Assembly (NCBI GenBank): GCA_021414065.1
Contig: JAIOPE010000061.1
Coordinates: 1-58,272 of the forward strand
Direction of reading: 5' to 3'
DNA: 58,272 nt
Origin: Planctomycetota bacterium
GTDB lineage: Bacteria > Planctomycetota > JAJSAM01 > JAJVHW01
The position numbers were made by a program, and so were the translations under genes. The first letter of the stretch is position 1; every line of letters starts with the position of its first letter. Of this stretch, positions 8,633-17,656 are shown piece after piece. The notes under the pieces were generated by a model. That model was not told where the DNA came from. It saw only the letters and a program-made list of their open reading frames with translations, and did no database searches.

Positions 8633-10759
8633 CTAGGTCCGGCGCTTGTTGAGCACCTGAGACTGCTGCGCGGGCGTCAGCTTGAGCTGACCGACCGCAC
8701 CGCCGGCGGCGTTGCGAACGGCTGCATCGGCCGATCCCATCGCCTCGACGAGGGCGTCGAACGTCTCGGCCGCGGGGGCCTGACCGCGGAGGGCCTTGCC
8801 CAGGGCAGCGGCAGCGCCGCCGCGGACGGCCGGGGTGTTCTCAGCCTTCATCATGATCGCCCGAAGCGCGCCCTGGGCGCTCGCGGTGGCGCAGTTGCCG
8901 AGCGCACCGAGTGCCGCAACGCGAACGTCTTCGTCGGCGCCGTCGCCAGCAGCCTTGAGCAGGCCAGCCTCAGCGTCCTTGAGCGGGAACACCGTGCCAT
9001 TCGCCGTAGCGAGGGCGGCGGAAGCGGCCTTCGACACGCTGTTGGCCTTCATGCGACCGGCATCGCCCGCCGGGCTCGCGAGGGTCTCTGCGACCTTGTT
9101 CACGATCCCCTGGGTGTCGGCCGACGTCGGAACGACGCCGGAGATGCCACGCTTCTGGAAGTCCGCCTCGGCCTCGCCGACCGACGCGCCCTCGGCCATG
9201 ACGAGCTTCTTCATGCCGTTGGTGCGGATGTCGCGGCCGATCTCGTCGAGAACCTGGAAGGTCGTGAGATCACTGAGCCGGCTGCGGACGATGATCGCGT
9301 CGAAGCCGCCGGTGGACTTGGCGGCAGACAGTGCGTCGGACGCGTTCGTGAAGGCGACCGCGTGGAAGCCAGCGGCGTTGAGCGCGCGCTGGACGTTCAT
9401 CGCGTTCTTGGAGTCGCTGTCGAGCACGAGCACCTGCTTGACCGAGTTCTCCGCAGCGGCCTGGCCAGCGATCGTCGCAACCGCCGAAGCGGCCGGGAAG
9501 CCCTGGGCAGGATTGACCTTGAGCAGGGCGATCGCAGCCGCGTAGCGGATGCCGAGATCGTCGGAACCGAGAGCGACGACGAGCGGGTTGTCTGCGCCCA
9601 CGCCGCGTCCGGCCCAGGAGGCGGCCAAGGCGTCGGCGACGTGCAGGCCGGCGTCGGTGAGCTTGAGTTTGCCGGCCATCGCGAACGCGCGACCGAGCGC
9701 GTCCGGACCGACCGATGCCCCGAGCGCGGCGGCGCCGTCGAGACGCTTCATGGCGTTCTGGGCGGCTTCCGTCTTCTTGGCTTCCTCGGAGAGGTTGCCG
9801 AGCGCGGCGACTTCGGCGTACGCGCAGAGGGCGATCATCGCCTGGGCGTCGGGCGAACCCGGGTTCGCCGCGAGGGCGTCGAACGCCGCCTGCTCGGCGA
9901 GCTCGTAGCCGTAGAGCGAGCGAAGCACCTCGGTGCCCGTCAGCTTGCCGTCCTTCATGGACCAAACGGCCGACGTCTTGTCGTAGTTCTTGAGGACGAG
10001 CTGGTCGCCGGTGAGGTACTTCTCGGCGAGGGCCAGGTACGCCGCGCCGGCATCGCCCTTCCCGCCGAGGCGGGTCGCAGCGTCGGCCGCGGCGTTGTTG
10101 CCGGCGGTCTTGGCCGCGCGGAGAAGCGCCGGGATGGCGCGGATGTCGCCCGACCCGCCGAGCAGGACGGCCACGTTGCGCTGCTGCATCTCGCTGCCGG
10201 AGCCGAGAGACGCGGCGAGCGGGAGAACCGCGTCGGAACCAATGCGGCGCAGGGCCAGGATGGCGCCAGCGCGGGTGTCGATGTCGTTGCTGCCGAGGTG
10301 CGGGAGGAGCGCCGGGACGGCGTACTCACCGTGGGCTGCGGCGAGCTGGCGCGCGGCCGTCTCCTGCGCCTGGAGGTCCCGCGAAGTGACGGCGGTCGAA
10401 ACCAGAGCCGCGATGGCCGCCTCGTCCTTGGACCGGTCGGTCTCCGCCTTCTGGCTGAGGTTGAGGAGGCGCTCGGCGACCTGGGCGGCGTCGCCCTTCG
10501 CCTTCAGCATTTCGAGGATTTCCTTCGCCGACGTCGACTGCACGAGGGCGTAGGCCTCCTCGCTGCTCGGATCGGTCGCGAGGACGGCGCGGAACTTCGC
10601 GTTCGCCTCCGCGGTGCGACCACGCTGGAGGAGGTCGATGCCGTCCTTCAGCTGCTGGCTGAGGGCGCCAGCGTCCTGTGCGAGAGCAGCGCCCTGGAAG
10701 GCGGCGATCAACGCCGCAACTCCGAGGAGCCGAACACCCGTGCGAAGCCCGATCTTCAT
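8633..10759 (-). CDS. Secreted HEAT-repeat protein with a receiver-like domain
   Basis: A 708-residue protein with a cleavable signal peptide (VRLLGVAALIAAFQGAALAQD). It then has a TPR-like helical pair near residues 30-70 and HEAT repeats around 130-260 and 600-700. Residues about 440-560 read like a response-regulator receiver (VLVLDSDSKNAMNVQRALNA...AGFHAVAF...GGFDAIIVRSRLSD...VLDEIGRDIR). The expected phosphoacceptor aspartate is replaced by arginine (IIVRSRL). A receiver fold outside the cytoplasm, unable to be phosphorylated, suggests protein binding rather than signalling. GGGAGGG precedes the ATG. Its partner and function are unknown. Confidence 0.75.
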   Translation of the reverse strand: MKIGLRTGVRLLGVAALIAAFQGAALAQDAGALSQQLKDGIDLLQRGRTAEANAKFRAVLATDPSSEEAYALVQSTSAKEILEMLKAKGDAAQVAERLLNLSQKAETDRSKDEAAIAALVSTAVTSRDLQAQETAARQLAAAHGEYAVPALLPHLGSNDIDTRAGAILALRRIGSDAVLPLAASLGSGSEMQQRNVAVLLGGSGDIRAIPALLRAAKTAGNNAAADAATRLGGKGDAGAAYLALAEKYLTGDQLVLKNYDKTSAVWSMKDGKLTGTEVLRSLYGYELAEQAAFDALAANPGSPDAQAMIALCAYAEVAALGNLSEEAKKTEAAQNAMKRLDGAAALGASVGPDALGRAFAMAGKLKLTDAGLHVADALAASWAGRGVGADNPLVVALGSDDLGIRYAAAIALLKVNPAQGFPAASAVATIAGQAAAENSVKQVLVLDSDSKNAMNVQRALNAAGFHAVAFTNASDALSAAKSTGGFDAIIVRSRLSDLTTFQVLDEIGRDIRTNGMKKLVMAEGASVGEAEADFQKRGISGVVPTSADTQGIVNKVAETLASPAGDAGRMKANSVSKAASAALATANGTVFPLKDAEAGLLKAAGDGADEDVRVAALGALGNCATASAQGALRAIMMKAENTPAVRGGAAAALGKALRGQAPAAETFDALVEAMGSADAAVRNAAGGAVGQLKLTPAQQSQVLNKRRT

Positions 10760-10999
10760 GTCCAGAGCCCTCCCAGACCGGTCGCGGCGACCGGTCGTCT
10801 TTCGTCAGGTTTGCCGCCTCATGCCCAGGCAGGAATCGCCGCTGTCCGGCGTCCGCACGAGTCTAGGAAGCCACCTAGCCCGTTCAAGCGAAAAGTCCGT
10901 CTTCGGAATACGTTGTGAAAAGGAGTCGCCGCGTAAGGGAGCGTGGGACACGTCCGCGGGAGGTCCCGGCCTGCGCCCGCAGTCCCACTTCCGAGTGCG

Positions 11000-12586
11000 T
11001 CACTTGGCAGTCACGGTAGGGTCGAGCCCGCGGAGCGGCCCCCCCGCCAAGATCACGTCGAGCGCCGCACGGAACGTGACGGGCGCGTCGCCCCACGCAG
11101 CGACAAGCGTGCGTGGAGCGGGAGAGACCCCCTCCATGGCGCCGGGCGCGGTGAAGAGAACCGTCACGGTCTTCGCGGCAGCGCGGTCCAGGATCGCGCC
11201 GACGAGCGCTCGCAGACCGGGCGCGAGGTTCGCCCGTCCCTTGTAGGAGCGGATTGAGGAAGCGACCGCCAGGAAGACGACGCCCGCCTCGTCTACGAGG
11301 TCGAGCAGCCCGGAGCCCTTTTCAGCGTCCCACGCGACGACGCGGACGAATCCGGCGGAGAAATCCGCCTCCCTCTCGCGGAAGACGCTCTCGCGCCGGG
11401 CGTCGTCGTCGTCGTCCACGAGGACGCCGAAGACCCGCTGCCGCGCCGTGGGACCGAGCGGCAGGAGCCGCGCGCTGTTCTCCATCACGGTCAGGCTGTC
11501 GCGGGCGAGGGCGTACGCGCCGTAGAGATGCTCCGCCCGCAGCCCCGGCGACTCGTCGGGATCGCCCGCTGCCTCACCATGCGCCGCGGCGGCGCCGGTT
11601 GCACCGCCCACAGCCAGATCCGAGAGCGTGAGGAGGATTCGCGCGAGCGGACCGGACAGTTCGATCCGCCCGAGCGCGTTGGCCTGCTCGAGTGCGTCGG
11701 CGACCGCATGGGGGTCGGTCGGGTGGAGCAGCAGGTCGCAGCCGGCCTCCACGCACCGGACCGCAGCTTCCGCCTCCGTCATGCGTCCGCCGTCGCGACC
11801 CGCGACGAGCAGGCCGTCCATCGTCAGCGCATCGGAGATGACCAGCCCGCCGAACCCGAGCCGCGTGCGGAGAAGGTCCCGCAGGATCTTCGTGCTGAGC
11901 GTGGCCGGAAGATCCGGGTCGAGCGCCCGGTAGACGACGTGGGCCGTCATGATCGACCCCACGCCTGCGGCGATCGCGGCACGGAACGAAGGGAGTTCGC
12001 GGCGCTCGAGCGCCTCGAGCGGTTCGTTCACCGACGGGAGTTCGGCGTGCGAGTCGCCCGCAGTGTGCCCGTGCCCCGGGAAGTGCTTCGCGCAGGCGAG
12101 GACGCCCTGGTCCTGAGCGCCCGCGATCCATGCGGCGCCGAGCCGCGAGACGATCTCCGCGCTGCCGCCGAACGACCGGTTCCCGATGATCGGGTTCGAC
12201 GGGAGCGAAAGGACGTCCACCACGGGCGCGAGCACGGTATTGATGCCGACCGCACGCGCCTCGAGCGCGGTCACGCGACCGTGGTGGTACGCCCGCTCCT
12301 CGGAGAGCGTCGCGCCGACCGCCATGAGCGGCGGCAGTTCCGCGCACCCGCTCACCTGCTGCCCCACGCCGCGCTCGGTGTCGGACATGATGTAGATCGG
12401 GCGGCCGGCAGCCTCGCGGAGCGAAGCGAGGAACGGCGGGAGCAGTTCGTCATCTCCGCCGAACACGAGGAACCCGGCCACTCCGGCGGCCGCGAGCGCG
12501 CGGAACTCCTCAATGCGTCCGTAGTCCGCGGGCAGGCGGATGGCGGGGACAAGCAGTGCGAGACCCGGGCGCCGCAATCGGTCCAT
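11000..12586 (-). CDS. nagZ: Glycoside hydrolase family 3 beta-N-acetylhexosaminidase
   Basis: NagZ removes N-acetylglucosamine from muropeptides during peptidoglycan recycling. The family signature KHFPGHGHTAGDSHAELP is intact, including the Asp-His pair that acts as general acid/base. The nucleophile motif is ISDALTMDGL. No signal peptide is present, fitting a cytoplasmic enzyme. At 528 residues it is longer than the single-domain proteobacterial enzyme (about 340) because of a C-terminal GH3 accessory domain of about 180 residues. It lies 23 bp downstream of anmK in the operon PDZ protein-murQ-anmK-nagZ. Confidence 0.9.
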   Translation of the reverse strand: MDRLRRPGLALLVPAIRLPADYGRIEEFRALAAAGVAGFLVFGGDDELLPPFLASLREAAGRPIYIMSDTERGVGQQVSGCAELPPLMAVGATLSEERAYHHGRVTALEARAVGINTVLAPVVDVLSLPSNPIIGNRSFGGSAEIVSRLGAAWIAGAQDQGVLACAKHFPGHGHTAGDSHAELPSVNEPLEALERRELPSFRAAIAAGVGSIMTAHVVYRALDPDLPATLSTKILRDLLRTRLGFGGLVISDALTMDGLLVAGRDGGRMTEAEAAVRCVEAGCDLLLHPTDPHAVADALEQANALGRIELSGPLARILLTLSDLAVGGATGAAAAHGEAAGDPDESPGLRAEHLYGAYALARDSLTVMENSARLLPLGPTARQRVFGVLVDDDDDARRESVFREREADFSAGFVRVVAWDAEKGSGLLDLVDEAGVVFLAVASSIRSYKGRANLAPGLRALVGAILDRAAAKTVTVLFTAPGAMEGVSPAPRTLVAAWGDAPVTFRAALDVILAGGPLRGLDPTVTAK

Positions 12587-12609
12587 GCGCCGGAGTGTAC
12601 CGACGGAGC

Positions 12610-13779
12610 TCAGAGAACGATCTTCCCGAGTGGCACGCGGCGCGAGGCGCCTGTGACCCTCGGCAGGTTCCCCGTCCCGCCGCAGACCGTCTCGTTCGCC
12701 AGCACGGCGAACGCCAGCGCCTCGCGCGAGTCGGGATCCATGCCGACGTCCGCGCTGGAGCGTACGGTGACAGGCGCCGCAAGCGCGCGGAGCCTGCCCA
12801 TGAGCACCGGGTTGTGGACGCCGCCGCCCGAAACGATGGCGTCCGCGGCTCCCGCGGCGACGCCAGCCGACGCGTGGCGGCGCCACGCATCCACGACGGA
12901 TCGCGCCACGAACTCCGTGAGCGTCGCGACCAGATCCGCGCCGCTCAAGTCAGGCCTTCGCCCGGCGAGCGCCGCGACGAACGGCTCGCCCCAGGTTTCG
13001 CGCGATGCCGACTTCGGCGGCGCGCGATCGAACCAGGGGTCGCGGAGAAGTTCCTCCACGAGCTTCCCATCCACGCGCCCGGCGGCGGCAAGTCGTCCGC
13101 CCTCGTCGTAGTGCCGCGCGCCGCCGGTCGCGACCGCCACCGCGGCATCGATCGGACCGTTGGCCGGACCGGTGTCGAACGCGGTGACGTCGTCGGGGTC
13201 CTGCGTCACGAGCGTGACGTTCGCAATGCCCCCCAGGTTCTGCACGAGCCGCGATCCTGACGCCGGGCGGAGTGTCAGCCAGTCCACCCACGGGACGAGC
13301 GGCGCGCCTTCGCCCCCCGCCGCGACGTCGCGCGGGCGGAAGTCGGCGACCACCGGGATCCCTGTGCGTTCGGCGATCACGCAGGGTTCCGCAATCTGGA
13401 GCGTCGCTGCGGACACGCCGCCGGAGCGCGGCAGATGGACGATCGTCTGCCCGTGGCTACCGACCAGGTCAACGTCGGCCGACGCGCGCCCCGCCTGCGC
13501 GATGACCGCCAGCGCCACCTCGGCGAACCGCTCGCCGAGAAGCATGTTCCAGCGGCAGACGTCGGTGGCAGAGAGGTCGCGCAGTCCCAGGACCGCCGCA
13601 CGCACGTCGTCCGGGTAGGGCACGGTCCGAAACGCGAGCGTCGTCGCGATCGTGCCTCGGCCGGATCCGCGGATCTCGGAAAGGACCGCGTCGATGCCGT
13701 CGGCCGACGTACCGGAGATGAGCCCGACCACGAGCCGGGCGGGCTTCGCTCGGGCTGCGTCGATTCGGGCCCAGCTCAT
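12610..13779 (-). CDS. anmK: Anhydro-N-acetylmuramic acid kinase
   Basis: AnmK converts 1,6-anhydro-MurNAc to MurNAc-6-phosphate, the substrate of MurQ. The ATP-binding loop appears as GLISGTSADGIDAVL and the family motif as FDTGPANGPID. The length (389 residues) is typical. It lies 21 bp downstream of murQ and 23 bp upstream of nagZ, so the three recycling enzymes are almost certainly cotranscribed. Confidence 0.93.
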   Translation of the reverse strand: MSWARIDAARAKPARLVVGLISGTSADGIDAVLSEIRGSGRGTIATTLAFRTVPYPDDVRAAVLGLRDLSATDVCRWNMLLGERFAEVALAVIAQAGRASADVDLVGSHGQTIVHLPRSGGVSAATLQIAEPCVIAERTGIPVVADFRPRDVAAGGEGAPLVPWVDWLTLRPASGSRLVQNLGGIANVTLVTQDPDDVTAFDTGPANGPIDAAVAVATGGARHYDEGGRLAAAGRVDGKLVEELLRDPWFDRAPPKSASRETWGEPFVAALAGRRPDLSGADLVATLTEFVARSVVDAWRRHASAGVAAGAADAIVSGGGVHNPVLMGRLRALAAPVTVRSSADVGMDPDSREALAFAVLANETVCGGTGNLPRVTGASRRVPLGKIVL

Positions 13780-13800
13780 GGTCTCGTGGCGTCCCGAAAC

Positions 13801-14706
13801 TCACGCACGGCCCAGGGCGGCCCGCAGGGAGTCGCCGTGGACGCGCAACAGTCGTCTCGCCTCTCGGGCGGTCAGGTGACGGCGCAGCATGAGGATCGCC
13901 GACTTCGCGTGCCCGCCCGCGGACCGCAGCGCCGCGCTCGCGGCTGCGGGGTCCGCGTTCCCGAGTTCGGCGACGAGCCGCTGCGCGCGGTCCTCGAGCT
14001 TCGCCGAGCCGACGCGTACGTCCACCATCCGGTTGCGGTAGACCTTCCCGATCCGCACCATCGCGGCGAGCGAGAGAGCGTTGAGCGCCATCTTCGTCGC
14101 GGTGCCGGCGTTCATGCGCGTGCTCCCGGCGAGCACCTCCGCCCCGGTCGAGAGGAGAACGTGGACGTCCACGTTGGTTCCGGGCTGCAGCGGGTTGCAC
14201 GTGACAGCCGCGGTGCGCGCGCCGGACCGCCGCGCCTCCGCGAGCGCTGCGATCACGAACGGCGTGCGACCGCTCGCGCTCACGCCGACCACGACGTCGG
14301 ACGGTCCGACGCGAAGTCCTCGGATGCGATGAATGCCGTCCTCCACGCGGTCCTCCGCGCCCTCCTGTGCGCGGAACATCGCGGCGTCGCCGCCGGCCAA
14401 CAGAACCGGGACACGGTCCATCGGCAGGCCGAACGTCGGCGCGAGTTCCACGGCGTCGAGCATCGCGAGGCGACCGCTCGTTCCGGCGCCGACGTAGACA
14501 AGACGCCCCCCGGCGTGGAGCGCTGACGCGGCGATGTCGGCCAGGCGCGCGATCTCGGTCGCGGCGGCGCGGCACGCTCGGAAGGCCGTCAGTCCTTCAT
14601 CGAGCGTGAGGCGAACCAGGTCGGCGGTCGCGAGTAGGTCGAGTTCCGCTGCGTCCGGGTGCGACGCCTCGGTGGCCAGGTCGGAGAACCGGCTGGTCCC
14701 GCTCAT
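13801..14706 (-). CDS. murQ: N-acetylmuramic acid 6-phosphate etherase
   Basis: MurQ cleaves the lactyl ether of MurNAc-6-phosphate to give GlcNAc-6-phosphate and lactate. The SIS domain shows VYVGAGTSGRLAMLDAVELA and the family-specific STRMNAGTATKMALNAL. The length is 301 residues, as expected. The start codon overlaps the stop codon of the upstream PDZ-protein gene (ATGA), indicating translational coupling. Confidence 0.95.
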   Translation of the reverse strand: MSGTSRFSDLATEASHPDAAELDLLATADLVRLTLDEGLTAFRACRAAATEIARLADIAASALHAGGRLVYVGAGTSGRLAMLDAVELAPTFGLPMDRVPVLLAGGDAAMFRAQEGAEDRVEDGIHRIRGLRVGPSDVVVGVSASGRTPFVIAALAEARRSGARTAAVTCNPLQPGTNVDVHVLLSTGAEVLAGSTRMNAGTATKMALNALSLAAMVRIGKVYRNRMVDVRVGSAKLEDRAQRLVAELGNADPAAASAALRSAGGHAKSAILMLRRHLTAREARRLLRVHGDSLRAALGRA

Positions 14707-15866
14707 TTGCGGCGCACCGCGCGGCCTTGGATGCCAAGGCGTCCACGACGGACCGGCAGCGTCACTTCGATGCCGTCGCGAAGCACCACGGCGCTCGCGT
14801 TCTCGGCCGACGACTCGGCGTCGATGAGGTCGCGGACCTCCTTCAGATCCCGCGTCGCGTGACCGTCGTACGAGATCAGGATGTCACCCGGCCGAATGCC
14901 CCCGGCCGACGCCGCGCCGTCCGGGAACACGATCGTGATGAGGAACCCGTCCACCGGAGGATTGCGGGCCACGATGGCCGCGCGCGCCGCGGCGCGGACC
15001 CGGTCGTCCGGATCGGTGTTCGCTGTGGTCTCGAGAGCGCGTGCGAGGTCGGCGTTCGTGGTCGTCGCGAGCGACGTCGCGATCTGCGCGCGCACGCCGG
15101 CATCGCGGGCCGGGTCCGCGAGGATCGTCGCGAGGAGGGACTCGGCCCGCGAGTCGTTCATCTGGGCCAGGTTGACGACCAGTGCCTGCTGCACGGTGAC
15201 CTCCTTCTCTCGCACGAGCGACTTGCCCATCGTATCGATCGCCTGCTCCTTTGGGATCACCCAGGGCAGGCTCCATGCGGAGAGCACGCGGAACGCGGCA
15301 GGCGACGGGTTGTCGAGCGACCAGATCATCAGTGTGCGGACGCCCGTGTCGCCGAGGCTCGTGTAGAACGTGTACTGGTCCAGCCGGAGCAGTCCTTCGC
15401 CGTTCACGTCGTCGTTGATCTTCAACGCGAGTTCCATCGCGGCGGTCCGGCCTTCGGGAGACAGCGCGGAGAGCCGCCGCAGAAGTTCGAGGAGCTTCTC
15501 GCCGTCGGCGTGGGCCACCGCGGGCTCGATCTGGGCCGCGAGGTCGCGAACCTGCTGCGCGCGGTCCGAGTCGGAGAGCGTGGACGCGGGAGCGACGGGC
15601 GCAGGATCCGTTGCCGTCGGCTGCACGGTGTCGGAGGGGCGGGCGGCGGCGGGAACGTCGGCTCGCTTGCGACGCTCCGCCTGGAGCGCAGTCTCCGCCC
15701 GCTGGGCCCGGGCGAGGGCTTCGTCACGCTCACGTTCGACGGCCTCGACTGCGGACGTGGCCGAGACCGGCTCGTCGGAGTGACGCTGGCGGCCGACCGC
15801 CACGCCGACCGCGAATCCCGCGACGAGAGTCGAGACGGCGAGGGCGGCGGCGAACGGGGCTTTCAT
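14703..15866 (-). CDS. Membrane-anchored PDZ-domain protein with HEAT-like repeats
   Basis: A 387-residue protein. Residues 1-25 form an N-terminal membrane anchor (MKAPFAAALAVSTLVAGFAV), a coiled coil follows near 35-65, then helical HEAT-like repeats. A PDZ domain lies near residues 300-375 (ASAGGIRPGDILISYDGHA). No protease catalytic triad is visible. PDZ domains bind peptide C-termini, so it may be a periplasmic scaffold. It is the first gene of the peptidoglycan-recycling operon and overlaps murQ by 4 bp. A direct role in cell-wall turnover is inferred only from this linkage. Confidence 0.75.
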   Translation of the reverse strand: MKAPFAAALAVSTLVAGFAVGVAVGRQRHSDEPVSATSAVEAVERERDEALARAQRAETALQAERRKRADVPAAARPSDTVQPTATDPAPVAPASTLSDSDRAQQVRDLAAQIEPAVAHADGEKLLELLRRLSALSPEGRTAAMELALKINDDVNGEGLLRLDQYTFYTSLGDTGVRTLMIWSLDNPSPAAFRVLSAWSLPWVIPKEQAIDTMGKSLVREKEVTVQQALVVNLAQMNDSRAESLLATILADPARDAGVRAQIATSLATTTNADLARALETTANTDPDDRVRAAARAAIVARNPPVDGFLITIVFPDGAASAGGIRPGDILISYDGHATRDLKEVRDLIDAESSAENASAVVLRDGIEVTLPVRRGRLGIQGRAVRRK

Positions 15867-15969
15867 CCGGTGTGTCTCCGGAGAAGATTGTAGGGGCGCG
15901 CGCCCCGATCGCCCCTGCAACCTGCGGCGGCCCGCCGGGGTATCGGCGACAGGAGGCCCATCGAGGTCC

Positions 15970-16548
15970 ATGGACGACTCTGAACTGGCCGTGACCGCGG
16001 CCCGGGGTCGTCCGGGATCGTTCGAGGCACTCCTCGACCGGTACGGAGGACGTGTGCGCAGTGTGGCGCTCAGGATCTCGGGAGGGCAGGCGTCGCTCGC
16101 CGACGACCTCACCCAGGACGTGTTCGTCCACCTCCTCCGCGTGTTGCCGCGCTACGACCCGGCCCAACCGTTCGCCCCGTGGCTGATGCGCGTCGCAGCG
16201 AATCTCTGCCGGAACAAGATGCGCGACCTGCGGAGACGCCCCGCCGGATCGCTCGACGCCGCCGAGGAGGCGGGCGGCGAGTTCGCCGGGCGCGCGGACG
16301 ACCCGGCGGTGGCCGCCGAGCGCGCGGAGGACGGCCGCCGCGTCCGCGAGGCGCGCGACGCGCTCCCGCTGCTCTACAGGGAGATCCTGACCATGCGCTA
16401 CGAGGCCGATCTGTCGCTCGAGGAGATCGCCGCCGCGCTCGGCGATCTTCCGATGGGCACCGTGAAGAATCGGCTCTTCCGCGCGCGCGCGGCGCTCGCC
16501 GCGAAGCTCGGACTCGACGGGGAGATCGACGGGAAGTCCGTTCGATGA
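15970..16548 (+). CDS. ECF-type RNA polymerase sigma factor
   Basis: A 192-residue sigma-70 family protein with only regions 2 and 4. Region 2 includes DDLTQDVFVHLLRVLPRYDP and PFAPWLMRVAANLCRNKMRD. Region 4 includes LPLLYREILTMRYEADLSLE and MGTVKNRLFRARAALA. It is followed by an overlapping anti-sigma factor gene (ATGA), the usual arrangement for ECF sigma factors released by a membrane signal. The target promoters are not evident. Confidence 0.93.
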   Translation: MDDSELAVTAARGRPGSFEALLDRYGGRVRSVALRISGGQASLADDLTQDVFVHLLRVLPRYDPAQPFAPWLMRVAANLCRNKMRDLRRRPAGSLDAAEEAGGEFAGRADDPAVAAERAEDGRRVREARDALPLLYREILTMRYEADLSLEEIAAALGDLPMGTVKNRLFRARAALAAKLGLDGEIDGKSVR

Positions 16549-17138
16549 CCCCCGCCACGTGTGCCGCGGCCCGCTCCGCACTCGTGCGCGCCCCGGACGA
16601 TTCGGCGGCGCCGCCCCACCTCGCAGGCTGCGCGCCGTGCCGCGCGTTCGCGGCTCGCGTCTCGCGCGTGGACGCTGCGCTCGACGCCGACCGCGCTGCC
16701 GCGGTGCCCGTCCCGGCGACGCTTCGCGCGCGAATCCTGGCCGCGGCCTGCGCGACCGCCCCGCAGCCGCGAGCCGCGCAGCCGCCGGCATTCCGCGGCC
16801 GCATCCTCGAACTCGCCGCCCGTGCGGCAGCCGTTGCCGCCGTGCTCGTTGCCGGGCTCTGGCTCGCGCCGGAGCCTGTCTTCGCAGAGGACGTGGATCT
16901 CGCTGCGATCCGACTCGAAGGCTTCGACATCCAAGCGCGGCTCGCCGATCTCGACATCGCGCCGCGGCTCGCCGAGCACGTTCGGTCGATCCCGGACATC
17001 GTGCTCACCGCGCCGCCGGAGAGCCCCGTCGATCCGATGCTCCTCGCGTCCGCGGCCGTCGTTGCCGCCGCGCTGATCGTCGCCGCGTCGTTCGCGCCGT
17101 CACGCGGCGCCGGCAAGCCCACTTCCAGGAGGTCATGA
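16545..17138 (+). CDS. Putative anti-sigma factor with zinc-finger motif
   Basis: A 197-residue protein with an N-terminal HLAGCAPC motif of the H-x3-C-x2-C zinc-binding anti-sigma (ZAS) type. It has a membrane segment near residues 85-103 (AAAVAAVLVAGLWLAPEPVF) and a second one close to the C-terminus. The start overlaps the stop of the ECF sigma gene. It most likely holds that sigma factor at the membrane until a signal arrives. The assignment rests on the motif plus position. Confidence 0.8.
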   Translation: MTPATCAAARSALVRAPDDSAAPPHLAGCAPCRAFAARVSRVDAALDADRAAAVPVPATLRARILAAACATAPQPRAAQPPAFRGRILELAARAAAVAAVLVAGLWLAPEPVFAEDVDLAAIRLEGFDIQARLADLDIAPRLAEHVRSIPDIVLTAPPESPVDPMLLASAAVVAAALIVAASFAPSRGAGKPTSRRS

Positions 17139-17656
17139 TGGAGCCCCCGATCGATCCCATCGGCCAGTTGATGAAGTCGCAGGTGGCCTTCGCGGCGGCG
17201 GTCGCCCTCGGGCTGCCCCTCAGCCTGCTGATCCTGGCGTGGCGTCCCGCGTGGCTCGACGCGTCGGCGCGCGCAGTGGACGAAGCGCGAACGAAGACCG
17301 TGCTCTGGGGTGCCGCACTCGTCGTACTCGGCTGGATTGCGGTGCTGTTCGCGCTGTCCGCGCGCGTCCTCCACCCCGTCGCCTGGTGCGTCGCGTGCGC
17401 GATGCTCGCCAATGCGTACGCGGGGTTCTCCGTCGGAGCGCTGGCCCAAGGCCGATCGATGTTGCGACGCGAGGCCGGTGCGTCGCCGATCGTGTGGGGC
17501 TGGCTTGCTCGCGCCGGCGCGTTCGCCGTGCCGGTCGTCGGCGTCGTGGTCGGCGCTTACTTCGTGGCGCTGGCTTCCGGGACACCGTTCGTCGCGTGGC
17601 TCGCGTCGAGGAAGTCCACCGCCGCGCCCTCGGACGGCGCCGACACCGCCCGCTGA
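17138..17656 (+). CDS. Four-segment membrane protein of the sigma/anti-sigma module
   Basis: About 172 residues with four hydrophobic helices (AFAAAVALGLPLSLLILAW; TVLWGAALVVLGWIAVLFAL; VAWCVACAMLANAYAGF; GAFAVPVVGVVVGAYFVAL). AGGAGG precedes two consecutive ATG codons at 17135 and 17138; the second has better spacing. It overlaps the anti-sigma stop codon, so the three genes form one translationally coupled unit. I do not recognise the family. Its 3' 100 bp overlap the convergent M23 peptidase gene. Confidence 0.7.
   Translation: MEPPIDPIGQLMKSQVAFAAAVALGLPLSLLILAWRPAWLDASARAVDEARTKTVLWGAALVVLGWIAVLFALSARVLHPVAWCVACAMLANAYAGFSVGALAQGRSMLRREAGASPIVWGWLARAGAFAVPVVGVVVGAYFVALASGTPFVAWLASRKSTAAPSDGADTAR

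Noticed and set aside
9362..10918. Long plus-strand frame opposite the HEAT-repeat gene
   Set aside because: It is an antisense shadow; the minus strand has the signal peptide, ribosome-binding site and terminator.
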